A stretch of DNA of 64,000 nucleotides from Acidobacteriota bacterium (lineage in GTDB: Bacteria > Acidobacteriota > Terriglobia > Terriglobales > Acidobacteriaceae). The DNA lies in the NCBI GenBank assembly GCA_028872955.1, contig JAGWNX010000001.1:1-64000 (forward strand), written 5' to 3'. The notes under the pieces were generated by a model that was not told where the DNA came from, did no database searches, and worked only from the letters and a program-made list of their open reading frames with translations. This document shows positions 52,644 to 61,687 of the stretch, piece after piece (the first letter of the stretch is position 1; the number at the start of each line of letters is the position of its first letter). A program made the position numbers and the translations under genes.

Positions 52644-54071
52644 ATGGAGCACTCCGGATACGCCATCGCCATTATGGCTGCGGGCAAGGGCACGCGGCTG
52701 AAGAGCAAGAGACCCAAGGTACTGCACGAGATTGGCGGGCAGGCGCTGCTGCGCCACGTCATCGCCGCCGCAAAGCACGTCGTCGAGCCCGGCCACATCT
52801 ACTGCATCGTGGGCCACGAGGCCGACCGCGTGAAGGCCGCCGTTGCCCCCACCGGCGTGAAGTTTGTGATGCAGGAGGAGCAGCGCGGCACCGGCCACGC
52901 CCTGCAGATGGTGAAGGCTTACTTTGCCGTCTCCGGCGATCCCCTGCCGAAGAATCTGCTGGTGCTCTCCGGCGACGTGCCGCTCATCCGGCCGGAGACC
53001 ATCAAAGAGATCTGCTCGGTCCACCAGGCCGAGCAGGCCGCCATGACCATCCTGACCGCGGTGCCCGCCAACCCGACCGGCTACGGCCGCGTGATGCGCA
53101 AGGCCGCAGGCTCTGCCGAGGTGACGGCGATTGTGGAGCAGAAGTCGCTGGCCCCGCACCAGCTCGACACGCCGGAGATCAACAGCGGCATCTACTGCTT
53201 TGACACGCAGGAGCTCTTCGCGCGGCTCGACCAGCTCTCCACCAACAACGCGCACGGGGAGTACTACCTGACCGACGTGGCCGCCATGATGGTGGCCGAC
53301 GGGCTGCGCGTGGTGGCCGTGCAGGCCCAGAGCGTGGACGAGGTGCTGGGCGCCAACACCATCGCCGAGATGATGCACCTGGACGCGGCCATGCGGCTGG
53401 CCACCGCGCGCCGCCTGATGGCGCAGGGCGTCACCATCTTCCGGCCGGAGACCTGTGTCATCGACGCGCAGGTCGAGGTCGGCTCGGACACCGTGATTGA
53501 GCCCTATGTCCAGCTGCTGGGCGCCACGAAGATCGGTTCGGAGTCGCGCGTTCGCTCGTACGCCGTCATTCAGGACTCCGTACTCGGCGACGGCGTCACC
53601 GTGCGCAACGGCTGCATACTAGACCGTGCCGAAGTGGCCAGTGGCGCAGTGCTGGGGCCATACGCGCATCTGCGTCCCGAGTCGCGCATCGGCGAGAACG
53701 CGCACATCGGCAACTTTGTGGAGACCAAGAAGGTGACGGTAGGCAAGGGCTCCAAGGCCAACCACCTGAACTATCTGGGCGATGCCGTCATCGGCGCGGG
53801 CGTCAACATCGGCGCGGGTGCCATCACCTGCAACTACGACGGCGTGCTGAAGCACCAGACCACCATCGGAGACCGCGTCTTTATCGGTTCCAACGCAACC
53901 CTTATTGCTCCGGTAGCAGTCGCCGACGGCGGCTATGTAGCCGCGGCCAGCTGCATTACCGACGATGTGCCGGCCGACGCGCTGGCCATCGGCCGTGGCC
54001 GCCAGGTGGTAAAGCCGGGCTGGGCCAGCCGCAAGCGCGCCGAACTGGAAGCCATCAAGAAGGGCTGCTAA
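52644..54071 (+). CDS. glmU: Bifunctional GlmU: GlcNAc-1-P uridylyltransferase / GlcN-1-P acetyltransferase
   Basis: Makes UDP-GlcNAc for peptidoglycan and LPS; about 475 residues from ATG 52644. The N-terminal pyrophosphorylase has IMAAGKGTRLKSKRPKVLH, QEEQRGTGHALQM, LVLSGDVPLIRPET and EINSGIYCF. The C-terminal left-handed beta-helix has many hexapeptide repeats and the acetyltransferase site (ENAHIGNFVETKKVTVG, HLNYLGDAVIGAGVNIGAG, TCNYDG). ATG 52623 and GTG 52602 are in frame upstream but encode non-family residues. Confidence 0.97.
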   Translation: MEHSGYAIAIMAAGKGTRLKSKRPKVLHEIGGQALLRHVIAAAKHVVEPGHIYCIVGHEADRVKAAVAPTGVKFVMQEEQRGTGHALQMVKAYFAVSGDPLPKNLLVLSGDVPLIRPETIKEICSVHQAEQAAMTILTAVPANPTGYGRVMRKAAGSAEVTAIVEQKSLAPHQLDTPEINSGIYCFDTQELFARLDQLSTNNAHGEYYLTDVAAMMVADGLRVVAVQAQSVDEVLGANTIAEMMHLDAAMRLATARRLMAQGVTIFRPETCVIDAQVEVGSDTVIEPYVQLLGATKIGSESRVRSYAVIQDSVLGDGVTVRNGCILDRAEVASGAVLGPYAHLRPESRIGENAHIGNFVETKKVTVGKGSKANHLNYLGDAVIGAGVNIGAGAITCNYDGVLKHQTTIGDRVFIGSNATLIAPVAVADGGYVAAASCITDDVPADALAIGRGRQVVKPGWASRKRAELEAIKKGC

Positions 54072-54163
54072 CCCGCCCCTGGGTCCTCTCCTTCCTCTGT
54101 TGTTTGGCAGGCTTTCGCCGATAAGGCATGAAGCAGCGCACCCTTGCGCCGCGGAGCCCTGTC

Positions 54164-55282
54164 ATGCCGAACGCGCGCATCCTGGTCGTCGATGACGATA
54201 AGGCCGTACACGACATCCTGGCCGCACAACTGCAGCTCGACGGCTACCAGGTTGACGTGGCAAACGACGTGGAGTCTGCCCTGGAGGCACTCACGCAGGG
54301 CCAGGTCTTTGATCTGGTGCTCTGCGATATCATCATGCCTGGGACAGACGGGCTGAGCCTGCTGCGACGCATCTACGCCGAGCATGGCTGCACCCCCGTG
54401 GTCATGGTGACAGCCGTGCAGGACGTGAACGTCGCCGCAGAGGCCTTCCGCGCCGGTGCCATCGATCTGCTGCTCAAGCCATTCACGCGCAGTCAGCTGC
54501 AACTGACCATTCTGCGCGGCCTGGAGCATCGTCGCCTGTCGCTGCAAAGCGTCGCCTACCGGCAGAACCTGGAAGAGATGGTTGCCAGCCGCACGCAGCG
54601 CCTGCGCGAAACCATGCAGGAGCTGGAGCGAAGCTACGACATTACCCTGGAGGCGATGGCCGTTGCGCTGGACATGCGCGACGAGGAGACCGAGGGGCAC
54701 TCCAAGCGCGTGACCGCCTACACCATCCAGCTGGGGCGCGAACTCGGACTGAACAGCACACAACTGCGCACCATCGCCCGCGGCGCCTTTCTGCACGACA
54801 TCGGCAAGATCGCCATTCCCGACGCCATCCTGCTGAAGCCCGGCCGCTTGAACGAAGAAGAGATGGCCGTCATGCGTCAGCACTGCGAGCGTGGCTTCCA
54901 GATCGTATCCAAAATCGAGTTCCTACAGGAGGCACGCGATATCGTGCTCTCCCACCACGAGCGCTTCGATGGCAAGGGCTATCCACGCGGCCTCAGCGGC
55001 CAGAGCATTCCTCTCGGCGCGCGCCTCTTTGCCATTGCCGACACAATGGATGCGATGACCTCCGACCGCCCCTATCGCAAAGGCACGAGCTTTGAAGCAG
55101 CACGCGATGAGATTCTGAAGTGCTCAGGCGGCCAGTTTGATCCCGCCCTGGTCGACCTCTTCCTCCAGATTCCGCTTTCGCTCTGGCAGGAGATCCGTAA
55201 CGAGATCGCGACCCTGGCTCCGGACGAACTCTCCCTGAAGCTGTGCCGGCCAGAGGTTGCATCTCCGCTGCGAAGTTCCTAA
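54164..55282 (+). CDS. Response regulator with HD-GYP (c-di-GMP phosphodiesterase) output
   Basis: About 372 residues from ATG 54164, which has GGAG at a good distance; ATG 54128 adds twelve residues. An N-terminal receiver domain has the acid pair in VVDDDK, the phospho-acceptor Asp in LVLCDIIMPG, Thr in VMVTAVQ and Lys in LLKPF. A coiled linker (about 120-160, RTQRLRETMQELERS) leads to an HD-GYP domain with HDIGK and HHERFDGKGYP. The residues for a c-di-GMP-hydrolysing HD-GYP are present. No sensor kinase is adjacent. Confidence 0.95.
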   Translation: MPNARILVVDDDKAVHDILAAQLQLDGYQVDVANDVESALEALTQGQVFDLVLCDIIMPGTDGLSLLRRIYAEHGCTPVVMVTAVQDVNVAAEAFRAGAIDLLLKPFTRSQLQLTILRGLEHRRLSLQSVAYRQNLEEMVASRTQRLRETMQELERSYDITLEAMAVALDMRDEETEGHSKRVTAYTIQLGRELGLNSTQLRTIARGAFLHDIGKIAIPDAILLKPGRLNEEEMAVMRQHCERGFQIVSKIEFLQEARDIVLSHHERFDGKGYPRGLSGQSIPLGARLFAIADTMDAMTSDRPYRKGTSFEAARDEILKCSGGQFDPALVDLFLQIPLSLWQEIRNEIATLAPDELSLKLCRPEVASPLRSS

Positions 55283-55308
55283 GATCATCCGCAGACGAGG
55301 TCTTCCCG

Positions 55309-55587
55309 ATGACTCTGCCCGATGCGGAACTGACAGCAGCGCTGGCGACCCTGCCCCACTGGAGTCTGCGCGATGGCATGCTGGTGCGCGAGTGGAGGTT
55401 TGCCGACTTCACTCAGGCGATGCACTTCGTCCATCAGGTGGCGGCGCTCGCCGAGGCGGCCAATCACCATCCGGATATCGACATCCGCTACGCCCGCGTC
55501 CGGCTGGCCCTGGTCTCCCACGACTCTGGCGGCATCACCCGGCGCGATATCGACCTTGCCGCCCAGTTGGACACGCTCGCGCTCTAG
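55309..55587 (+). CDS. phhB: 4a-hydroxytetrahydrobiopterin dehydratase (PhhB/PCD)
   Basis: Regenerates the pterin cofactor of aromatic hydroxylases; about 92 residues, the standard size. ATG 55309 follows GAGG. The family motif is EAANHHPDIDIRYARVRLAL with the active-site HHP...Y, and the C-terminal SHDSGGITRRDIDLA. The gene begins 26 bases after the HD-GYP stop. No phenylalanine hydroxylase is in the window. Confidence 0.93.
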   Translation: MTLPDAELTAALATLPHWSLRDGMLVREWRFADFTQAMHFVHQVAALAEAANHHPDIDIRYARVRLALVSHDSGGITRRDIDLAAQLDTLAL

Positions 55588-55617
55588 AGTCCGGCCCGGC
55601 ACGAGCAGTCGCAACAC

Positions 55618-56052
55618 TTACCTGCTGCCCCTCTCCCTCTGCCCCGCAGCAACCACCCCGCCGCACGTTACCAGGTAGACCGCTGCCCGCACCGCAAGCA
55701 TCCGCACCAGGCCGGCCGGGTGTGCGGAGGCAGCGTCGGCCTCCCCTGCCAGAAACGTTGCGACAGCAAGATCAATGACCAGGCCCAGCGCTGCCGCCTG
55801 TGCTAAAGCGGTCATCTTTGTGGAAAAGCTCTGCCGCCTACGCCACACATTGGGGCCGAAGGTCACCCGCAGCCCACCCAATACAAAAATCCATACCACC
55901 ACAAACAGCCCCATTTGCAAGCCAAGATCGCCTGCCAGCCCCGCATACAACGGCCCGCCCGGAGCTCTTTGCCAGCCCCACCAACCAGCAATCGATGCCG
56001 CAAGATCTCCTAGAAGTACAGCTATACCAGCAAGATACCGCTCATCAAGCAT
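55618..56052 (-). CDS. Membrane protein of unknown function
   Basis: 144 residues, starting at ATG 56052 after a strong ribosome site (GGGGAGGGAAGG). It has about four hydrophobic stretches (YLAGIAVLLGDLAASIAGWW, MGLFVVVWIFVLGGLRV, ALAQAAALGLVIDLAVATFL, RAAVYLVTCGGVVA). The loop FGPNVWRRRQSFSTK is basic and so cytoplasmic. I do not recognise a family. It is convergent with phhB. Confidence 0.7.
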   Translation of the reverse strand: MLDERYLAGIAVLLGDLAASIAGWWGWQRAPGGPLYAGLAGDLGLQMGLFVVVWIFVLGGLRVTFGPNVWRRRQSFSTKMTALAQAAALGLVIDLAVATFLAGEADAASAHPAGLVRMLAVRAAVYLVTCGGVVAAGQRERGSR

Positions 56053-56374
56053 CGCCTTCCCTCCCCGCCGCCGTCTGAGACCACACCAGCGTTGCGCTGA
56101 CCAGCATCTTCCAAAATATGGAATCCTGCAAATTTTCTTTACACATTACAGAATTTTTAAGTTGCAATCCGCTGGACCCGTGCTATCTTCATTTCAGTGG
56201 TTGAGCAATGGCTCCCACGCAGATTCTCAGCCGACGAAACACCTGGCTGACACAAGTTGCGTCACTGGCCTCCCGGCACATGCAGATTCTGTATGTGCCG
56301 TCTTTTTTTTGCTCTGTACACGGCCATGGCAGAAGCACCTCCCTCCACTGCCGCCTCGTATTATGATGTTGGAC
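56053..56374. other. 322-base intergenic region
   Basis: Lies between the divergent membrane-protein gene and the PCYC-motif gene. It contains an AT-rich block (about 56115-56165) and the promoter annotated at 56162-56189. I see no other gene. Confidence 0.6.
56162..56189 (+). promoter_or_regulatory. Probable sigma-70 promoter for the PCYC-motif gene
   Basis: TTGCAA (56162-56167), a 16-base spacer and TATCTT (56184-56189) lie just downstream of an AT-rich stretch and about 185 bases before the coding start, implying a long leader. Confidence 0.45.
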
Positions 56375-56812
56375 ATGAAGCGGCTCATCGGATGTGTGGT
56401 TCTCGGTCTCGTTACAGTGGCAGCGTCGGCACAGTGGTCCAATCCCTCAGACGACATCCCGGCCTACATGCGCAAGGCTCCGGTCAAGGATATGCATCCA
56501 CTGCTGAGCGGCAACCAGCTGACCGGCGAGTACTTCAGCCACGACTACCAGGTGACGGCGTACAAGATGGCCGCCAAGGTATCGTCCGTGCTGTACCAGC
56601 AGCCCTGCTACTGCCGTTGCGACCGTGCGCTGGGCCACCAGAGCCTGCACAGCTGCTTTGAGGGCACGCACGGCGCGGCCTGCTCCACCTGCATGCGCGA
56701 GGGAGTCTACGCCTACCAGCAGACCAAGCTCGGTCGCACGCCTGCCCAGATCCGCGCTGGCATTGAGCGCGGCGAGTGGCAGATGGTCGATCTCGAAGCT
56801 GCAACCATGTAA
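56375..56812 (+). CDS. Secreted PCYC-motif protein
   Basis: About 145 residues. The signal peptide is MKRLIGCVVLGLVTVAASAQ; in-frame ATGs at 56363 and 56366 are alternatives. The core is QQPCYCRCDRALGHQSLHSC followed by HGAACSTCMRE: eight Cys/His in a compact block. It resembles the PCYCGC-motif family known in Firmicutes, with Arg in place of Gly. The arrangement suggests binding of metal or an iron-sulfur or haem-like cofactor outside the cytoplasm; this is inference, as the family has no proven function. The C-terminal helix (TPAQIRAGIERGEW) is conserved-looking. Confidence 0.8.
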   Translation: MKRLIGCVVLGLVTVAASAQWSNPSDDIPAYMRKAPVKDMHPLLSGNQLTGEYFSHDYQVTAYKMAAKVSSVLYQQPCYCRCDRALGHQSLHSCFEGTHGAACSTCMREGVYAYQQTKLGRTPAQIRAGIERGEWQMVDLEAATM

Positions 56813-56847
56813 CAGCCACCCGTCTGCTGACCCACTGCAGACGCAGC

Positions 56848-57738
56848 TTAGTGCTCTCGATAGACAGGCACGGCGCGGCCCGCAGCCGACAGGTAGCGCG
56901 TAACCGGAGCATCGGGCAGTGCCTTCAAGCCACTCACCACGCTGGCTGCGTTCAGCTCTGCCCCGGCGCGCGTGGTATGGGTATGGGGGTCAGCAAACAG
57001 CGTCTCCACCATGGCCGGGCCCATGGCGTCGTAGCGCCGGGCGATGATCTCGTTCAGGTCGAGGAAGTCGGCATGCAGGGACTCTGCCACCTGCCGGGCC
57101 CACCCGCCGTAGTCACCTGCGTTGCGCGCAATGCGGCCGTCTTTCCAGATCTTGCGCGGAATCGGTGAGCAGACCACCGGCACTGCTCCCTTGGCGCGCG
57201 TCTCCAGCACATACTGGCGCAGGTACCAGCCGTAGGTGTGCACAATCTCGTGACGCTTGAGGATCGGGTTGTCGATCTCCCGCGTCTCCTCGCCGATGCC
57301 GGGCAGCGAGCCGCGCGCCCGCGAGGTGTCGTCCAGCGGGCCGGAGTCGTTGTGCCCGAACTGAATCAGGACGATGTCGCCCGCCTTCATCCGCTGCAAC
57401 GTATCGGCCCAGTGCCCTTCGGTGATGTAGGTGCGGCTGCTGCGCCCGCCGATGGCCCGATTGACGACGTTCACCCGGGCGGGATCAAAGAACGCCACCA
57501 GAGGCTCTCCCCAGCCCCACTGCCCGCCTGCGCCATCGCCCCGGCCGTTGCGCACGGTGGAGTCGCCCACCAGAAAGATGGTCGGCAGCTTCGGGTCCGC
57601 CGGCTCCGGCATGCCCAGCCGGGCATGCGCCTGCGGGTCGGTTGGCGACCCCTTCTCCACATAGGATGCCTGCGCGCCGGCCAGCTTGCCCAGCAGCACC
57701 ATTAGAACCAGGAGGTACGTCCATCGCAACGTCTTCAT
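56848..57738 (-). CDS. SGNH/GDSL esterase, rhamnogalacturonan acetylesterase-like
   Basis: About 296 residues from ATG 57738, with signal peptide (MKTLRWTYLLVLMVLLGKLAGA). SGNH blocks: nucleophile Ser in IFLVGDSTVRNG, Gly in AIGGRSSRTY, Asn in QFGHNDSGP, and the catalytic Asp/His pair in FADPHTHTTRAGAE. This pattern is that of the RGAE group that removes acetyl groups from pectin or xylan. It is convergent with the PCYC gene and divergent from the EamA gene. Confidence 0.92.
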   Translation of the reverse strand: MKTLRWTYLLVLMVLLGKLAGAQASYVEKGSPTDPQAHARLGMPEPADPKLPTIFLVGDSTVRNGRGDGAGGQWGWGEPLVAFFDPARVNVVNRAIGGRSSRTYITEGHWADTLQRMKAGDIVLIQFGHNDSGPLDDTSRARGSLPGIGEETREIDNPILKRHEIVHTYGWYLRQYVLETRAKGAVPVVCSPIPRKIWKDGRIARNAGDYGGWARQVAESLHADFLDLNEIIARRYDAMGPAMVETLFADPHTHTTRAGAELNAASVVSGLKALPDAPVTRYLSAAGRAVPVYREH

Positions 57739-57808
57739 CTCTCTCAGGTCTACCGGCAACGGCACCATTCGTCAACCGCAGCGCTTTGTTCCCGTATGCT
57801 CTAGAGCT

Positions 57809-58231
57809 ATGAGCTGGATCGTCTGGGCGCTACTCTCCGCCTTCTTCGCTGCCGCCACGGCCCTGCTGGCCAAGGTGGGGGTGCAAGGCATTGACTCCAA
57901 CCTGGCCACGGCCGTGCGCACCAGCGTCATCTTCGTCTTTACGTGGGGCATCGCGCTGGCGCTGGAGAAGCACCACGGACTGGCCGGGATAGGCCGCCGC
58001 AGCTGGGTCTTTCTGATTCTCTCCGGCGCATGCACTGGCCTCTCCTGGCTGTGCTACTTTCGCGCGCTGCAACTGGGCCCGGCGTCGAGCGTCGCGCCCA
58101 TCGACAAGCTCAGCGTTGTGCTGGTGGTGGCTGGCGCATGGGTGTTCCTGGGCGAGCCGTTGAGCACAGGCAAGCTGGCTGGCGCCTCGCTCATCACCGC
58201 CGGGGCCATCGTGCTGGCGCTCGCCTCCTGA
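57809..58231 (+). CDS. EamA-domain membrane protein, single-repeat
   Basis: About 140 residues from ATG 57809. It has four to five helices in one EamA unit: MSWIVWALLSAFFAAATALL, DSNLATAVRTSVIFVFTWGI, GLSWLCYFRALQLGPASSVAPIDKLSVVLV and a final helix AGASLITAGAIVLALA. Full DMT transporters have two such units; this half-size form (COG2510-like) would need to dimerise. The substrate is unknown. It reads toward ssrA. Confidence 0.9.
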   Translation: MSWIVWALLSAFFAAATALLAKVGVQGIDSNLATAVRTSVIFVFTWGIALALEKHHGLAGIGRRSWVFLILSGACTGLSWLCYFRALQLGPASSVAPIDKLSVVLVVAGAWVFLGEPLSTGKLAGASLITAGAIVLALAS

Positions 58232-58255
58232 GCAGCAGCGCTGGCCGTCACCAGC

Positions 58256-58261
58256 TATAAT
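58256..58261 (+). promoter_or_regulatory. Probable -10 element of ssrA
   Basis: A perfect TATAAT lies about 54 bases before the mature tmRNA 5' end. No good -35 is seen 16-18 bases upstream. The intervening sequence would be a processed 5' leader. Confidence 0.55.
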
Positions 58262-58314
58262 CAAGGCAGTTCTTTGAGTGCCAATGCAAGGTTGGTGCCA
58301 GTTTCCACAAGAGT

Positions 58315-58668
58315 GGGGGCGTCACGGCTTCGACGGGATTGCGTGTGGCAGAGAGGCATGCCGGGGTGGGTACACCCGTAATCGCGCCCAAAACCATAAG
58401 TGCCGAACCTCAATTCGCGCTTGCTGCTTAATTAACTAAGTAGCCGATTGCTTCCGCTTCGCCTACGGGCGGATACCAATCGTCGCACAGTAGGCTGGTC
58501 TGCGTTGTTCCGCCTGGACGACAAGGACGAGACCGATCAGGCTGGTGGCCGGAACATCTTCGCCCGTTCCAAGTTCCGGCTACGAGACAAACGTGAACCG
58601 GGAAAAGCATGAATGCTCTCTGTTGTTCGTTTTTTCGGACGCGGGTTCGACTCCCGCCGCCTCCACCA
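58315..58668 (+). ncRNA. ssrA: Transfer-messenger RNA (tmRNA)
   Basis: Rescues stalled ribosomes by trans-translation. The 5' end GGGGGCG pairs with the 3' CGCCTCC ahead of an encoded CCA (58666-58668), forming the tRNA-like acceptor stem with one G-U pair. The T arm reads CGGGTTCGACTCCCG. The conserved 5' block GTCACGGCTTCGACGGGATT follows the acceptor strand. The tag frame at 58402-58431 encodes AEPQFALAA then TAA, with the usual C-terminal ALAA degron. Pseudoknot regions lie between tag and 3' domain. Total length is 354 nt, one-piece type. Confidence 0.97.
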
Positions 58669-58710
58669 ACTCCTTCCTTCCCGCCGGCCTATTGCGAACT
58701 CGCCGGGCCC

Positions 58711-61590
58711 TCAGTATTCATAATCCAGTGAGAACTGCACCTTGCGGGCGTCGCCTGCCGCCATGGGTGTGGCAAAGCCTGGCTGGGCTGTGGCTCCGCC
58801 TCCGAACGTCGGGTTCAACGCTGTGACATTGCGATGGTTGGGCAGGTTGAAGGACTCGGCCACGATGTCCAGATGGCCGCCGCGCAGGGCCACCATCTTG
58901 AGCACACGCAGCTCCGCCTCCACCTGCAGCGGAGCCACCAACGCGTTGCGACCGTAGCCGATGGGCCGCGCCGCAAACGGGTAGATATGCTCGCGATTGC
59001 TGTCCGTGCCCGTCAGCGGGTTGGCGCGGAAGCCCGGGGCCAGATGCAGAATGGGGGCAAACTCGAACCCGTAGAGCGCCTTCATCAGGCGGCCGGGGTT
59101 GGCGTTCTTTGCCGCATCAGCGGGGTCGCCAAGGTCTGGCCCAAGCAGCCACAACCCGCTCAGGGTAAGGCGATGGCGCTGGTCCTGCAGCGAGGGTGCC
59201 CGCTCGCCACCCAGCGCGTACGGGTTCTGCGGCTGTTCACGATCGTAGGAGGCGTCGTCGATCGTCTTCGAGTAGGTGTAGCCGACCATGAGTTGCAAAT
59301 CGTCCTGAAACTGGCGATTCCACGTGATGGTCGCGCCATGGTAGGTAGAGCCAGCGCTGGTGGCAAACTGCTGCACCGCGTCGTAGTTGCTTTGCACGCG
59401 CATCGGCGAGAAGACCAGCGTGCCCAGCTGCTGGGCCGTTGGCGACGAGACGCCCAGCGCTGCGGCGTTGGCCTGGCTCAGGATCCGCGGGGCAGTCAGA
59501 TTGACATTGGTGGTGCGTCCCATGTGTACGCCACGCACAAACTGGTACTCCGCTGTCAGGGTGCTCTGCCAGGGCAGCGCCTGCTCCACGCTGAGCGAGG
59601 CCACGGCGCTGTAGGGGTTGGGCAGCGAGGGCTGCACACTCCAGATGCTGGGTGCAACCAACGGCAACGGCGCGGCAGGCACCTGCCCGGACTGGAAGAC
59701 CGTGGCCGCTGCGCTGTCCTCAACCGTCTGGGTCAGCGCGTGGGTTCCGTCCTGCTGCAGCACCCGCTGCAGAGTGGCGAGCTGGAAGCGGTCATAGAAG
59801 GTGCCGAACCCGGTGCGAATCACCGTCGACTTCCGCAGAGTCCATGCCAGGCCCAGACGAGGGCTGAGCTGGAGGGCGTGCTGCGGCAGCGAAGCAGGCA
59901 GGCGGTTTGCGTCGTACCGAACCCCCGCGTCGAGCGTCAGCGTGGGCGAGATGGTCCAGTGGTCCTGCACATAGCCCGCCAGCCGAAGCTCCGCGAAGTG
60001 GGTGTCGAAGTCGCCGAAGCTCTGCGTGTACAGATCAGGCGTGCCTCTCTGCAACGCTGCCAGGCCGGCGAAGACGAAGAGACCGCTGGCGGCATCGGGA
60101 ACGTGCGCGCGCAGGGCTACATGGTCCGCGCGGATGCCGAACTGCAGCAGATGCGCGCCTGCCTGCCGGGTCGCGTGGTCCGCCAGCTCGACGTGCGTCT
60201 CGAACCGGCGATCGTTGCCCGCGTAGGGCGTACCCAGGCTGGCGACGCCGGCAATCTGGATACCCGGGCCAGCACCAGCCGCCGTACGCTCCACGACACG
60301 CCGTTGCGCCAGCTCAAAGCTGAGCGTGTTCAGCAGCCGGGTAGAGAGCGTGGAGGCCAGCGAGGCATTCAGGCTGTTGTCGTCCACAAACGTTGAGCCC
60401 CGCGACGAGCGATCGGTCAGCTCCTCTGTGCCGAAGGCGTCGTTGACGTTTCTGCTGTTGGTGAACGCGTACCGCGCCATCAGTTGCTGCCTTGCTGTCA
60501 GCGCGTGGTCGATCCTCGTCGAGATCTCCGTCTCCTGATCCGTCGTTGGGAAGTAGCCCGCCTGCAGGCTCACGGGATCCGCAGGCTGAAAGCGGCGGAC
60601 CGCTGCGCCGATGCTGCTGAGCAGCGCAGCGTCCAGAGCGTTCGTCTCCTCGCCGTGCGCGATCTCCTGTTCGGCGGCGGCGAAGTAGAAGGTCTTGTCG
60701 CGGCGCAGGGGCCCGCCCTGCGACAGCCCCAGACGCACGCGCGACTCCTGTGGCCTGCGGGTCTCCACACCCAGCGGCGGCGTTGCATTCAGCGCGCCAT
60801 TCTGCACAAACGTAAACGCATCGCCATGGATGCGATCAACCCCCTGGCGTGTCTGCACGTCAATCGCGCCGCCTGCACCACCGCCGGACTGTGCCGCAAA
60901 GCCGTGGTTAACGATCTGGAAGTCGCTGATGGCCTCGGGCGAGAGCTGCGTTCTGCTGCTGCCCGTGTACTCCTCGTTGTCGTTCACGTCATCCAGGTAG
61001 ACAGCATTACTGCCCGGCCGCAGACCTCCGAAGCTGAAGCTGCCGCCACTCTGCGCCAGGCTCCCCTGCAGCAGCGCCGGGTTGGCTGCAGCCACCTGCG
61101 GAGCAAGCGCAACAAAGCTGAGATAGTTGCGGCTCGGGATGGGCAGCTCCTCCACGCGATCGCGATCAATATTCACGACCGAAGAGGTCTGCGAGGTATC
61201 CAGCGTCTCCGGAGCCGCTACCACTTCAACACGCTGTTGAACATCGGCAAGCTGAAGCTGCAGTTGCAGGCGACTTACACGTCCTACCGCCACCACCACC
61301 TGCGACGGCGGCGCCGCAGCAAAGCCCGATGCCTCAACCTGCACGGCGTACTCGCCGCTGGCGAGCGGCGCGAAGTTGAAGCTGCCATCCGCTCCACTCA
61401 CCTGTTCGCGTGGCTCCAGGTCTGGCGCGCGCAGCGTGACGTGGGCACCAGCGACGGCGATGTGATCTGGTCCAACGACGGTTCCCTGCACCGAACCCGC
61501 GTTGCCGGACTGGGCAACAAGCGGCGACGCACCACCCAGCCACACGGCCAGGCACAGCGCGCATCCGCGCGCAATCAAGTTGAACGACAT
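58711..61590 (-). CDS. TonB-dependent receptor, Oar-like with carboxypeptidase-regulatory-like domain
   Basis: About 959 residues from ATG 61590, which has GGAG six bases upstream. A signal peptide (MSFNLIARGCALCLAVWLGG...) leads to a carboxypeptidase-regulatory-like beta domain (about 30-110: GSVQGTVVGPDHIAVAGAHV, ADGSFNFAPLASGEYAVQVE). A plug domain follows (about 125-240: VEELPIPSRNYLSFVALAP, YLDDVNDNEEYTG, FAAQSGGGAGGAIDVQTRQG) and then the outer-membrane barrel, which ends with aromatic residues (FSLDYEY). Such receptors are typical of acidobacteria and Bacteroidetes-like oligosaccharide or peptide uptake; the ligand cannot be inferred. No clear TonB box is visible. Confidence 0.93.
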   Translation of the reverse strand: MSFNLIARGCALCLAVWLGGASPLVAQSGNAGSVQGTVVGPDHIAVAGAHVTLRAPDLEPREQVSGADGSFNFAPLASGEYAVQVEASGFAAAPPSQVVVAVGRVSRLQLQLQLADVQQRVEVVAAPETLDTSQTSSVVNIDRDRVEELPIPSRNYLSFVALAPQVAAANPALLQGSLAQSGGSFSFGGLRPGSNAVYLDDVNDNEEYTGSSRTQLSPEAISDFQIVNHGFAAQSGGGAGGAIDVQTRQGVDRIHGDAFTFVQNGALNATPPLGVETRRPQESRVRLGLSQGGPLRRDKTFYFAAAEQEIAHGEETNALDAALLSSIGAAVRRFQPADPVSLQAGYFPTTDQETEISTRIDHALTARQQLMARYAFTNSRNVNDAFGTEELTDRSSRGSTFVDDNSLNASLASTLSTRLLNTLSFELAQRRVVERTAAGAGPGIQIAGVASLGTPYAGNDRRFETHVELADHATRQAGAHLLQFGIRADHVALRAHVPDAASGLFVFAGLAALQRGTPDLYTQSFGDFDTHFAELRLAGYVQDHWTISPTLTLDAGVRYDANRLPASLPQHALQLSPRLGLAWTLRKSTVIRTGFGTFYDRFQLATLQRVLQQDGTHALTQTVEDSAAATVFQSGQVPAAPLPLVAPSIWSVQPSLPNPYSAVASLSVEQALPWQSTLTAEYQFVRGVHMGRTTNVNLTAPRILSQANAAALGVSSPTAQQLGTLVFSPMRVQSNYDAVQQFATSAGSTYHGATITWNRQFQDDLQLMVGYTYSKTIDDASYDREQPQNPYALGGERAPSLQDQRHRLTLSGLWLLGPDLGDPADAAKNANPGRLMKALYGFEFAPILHLAPGFRANPLTGTDSNREHIYPFAARPIGYGRNALVAPLQVEAELRVLKMVALRGGHLDIVAESFNLPNHRNVTALNPTFGGGATAQPGFATPMAAGDARKVQFSLDYEY

Positions 61591-61687
61591 GGAATCTCCA
61601 GCAAAGAGGGCTAGACCACCGGCAACAGCCGGCAGCGTGCAGCGACGTCGGTGCGCGGGGCACCCGGACGAGGTTCTTTGCCTACGA

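Noticed and set aside
50880-53378. Open frame of 832 codons on the minus strand
   Set aside because: It is antisense to the M16 pair and glmU, all with clear motifs. Its composition is that of a high-GC shadow frame.
58545-58826. Small open frame over the tmRNA 3' end
   Set aside because: It covers the tRNA-like domain of ssrA and reads antisense into the TonB receptor gene; no ribosome site or family.
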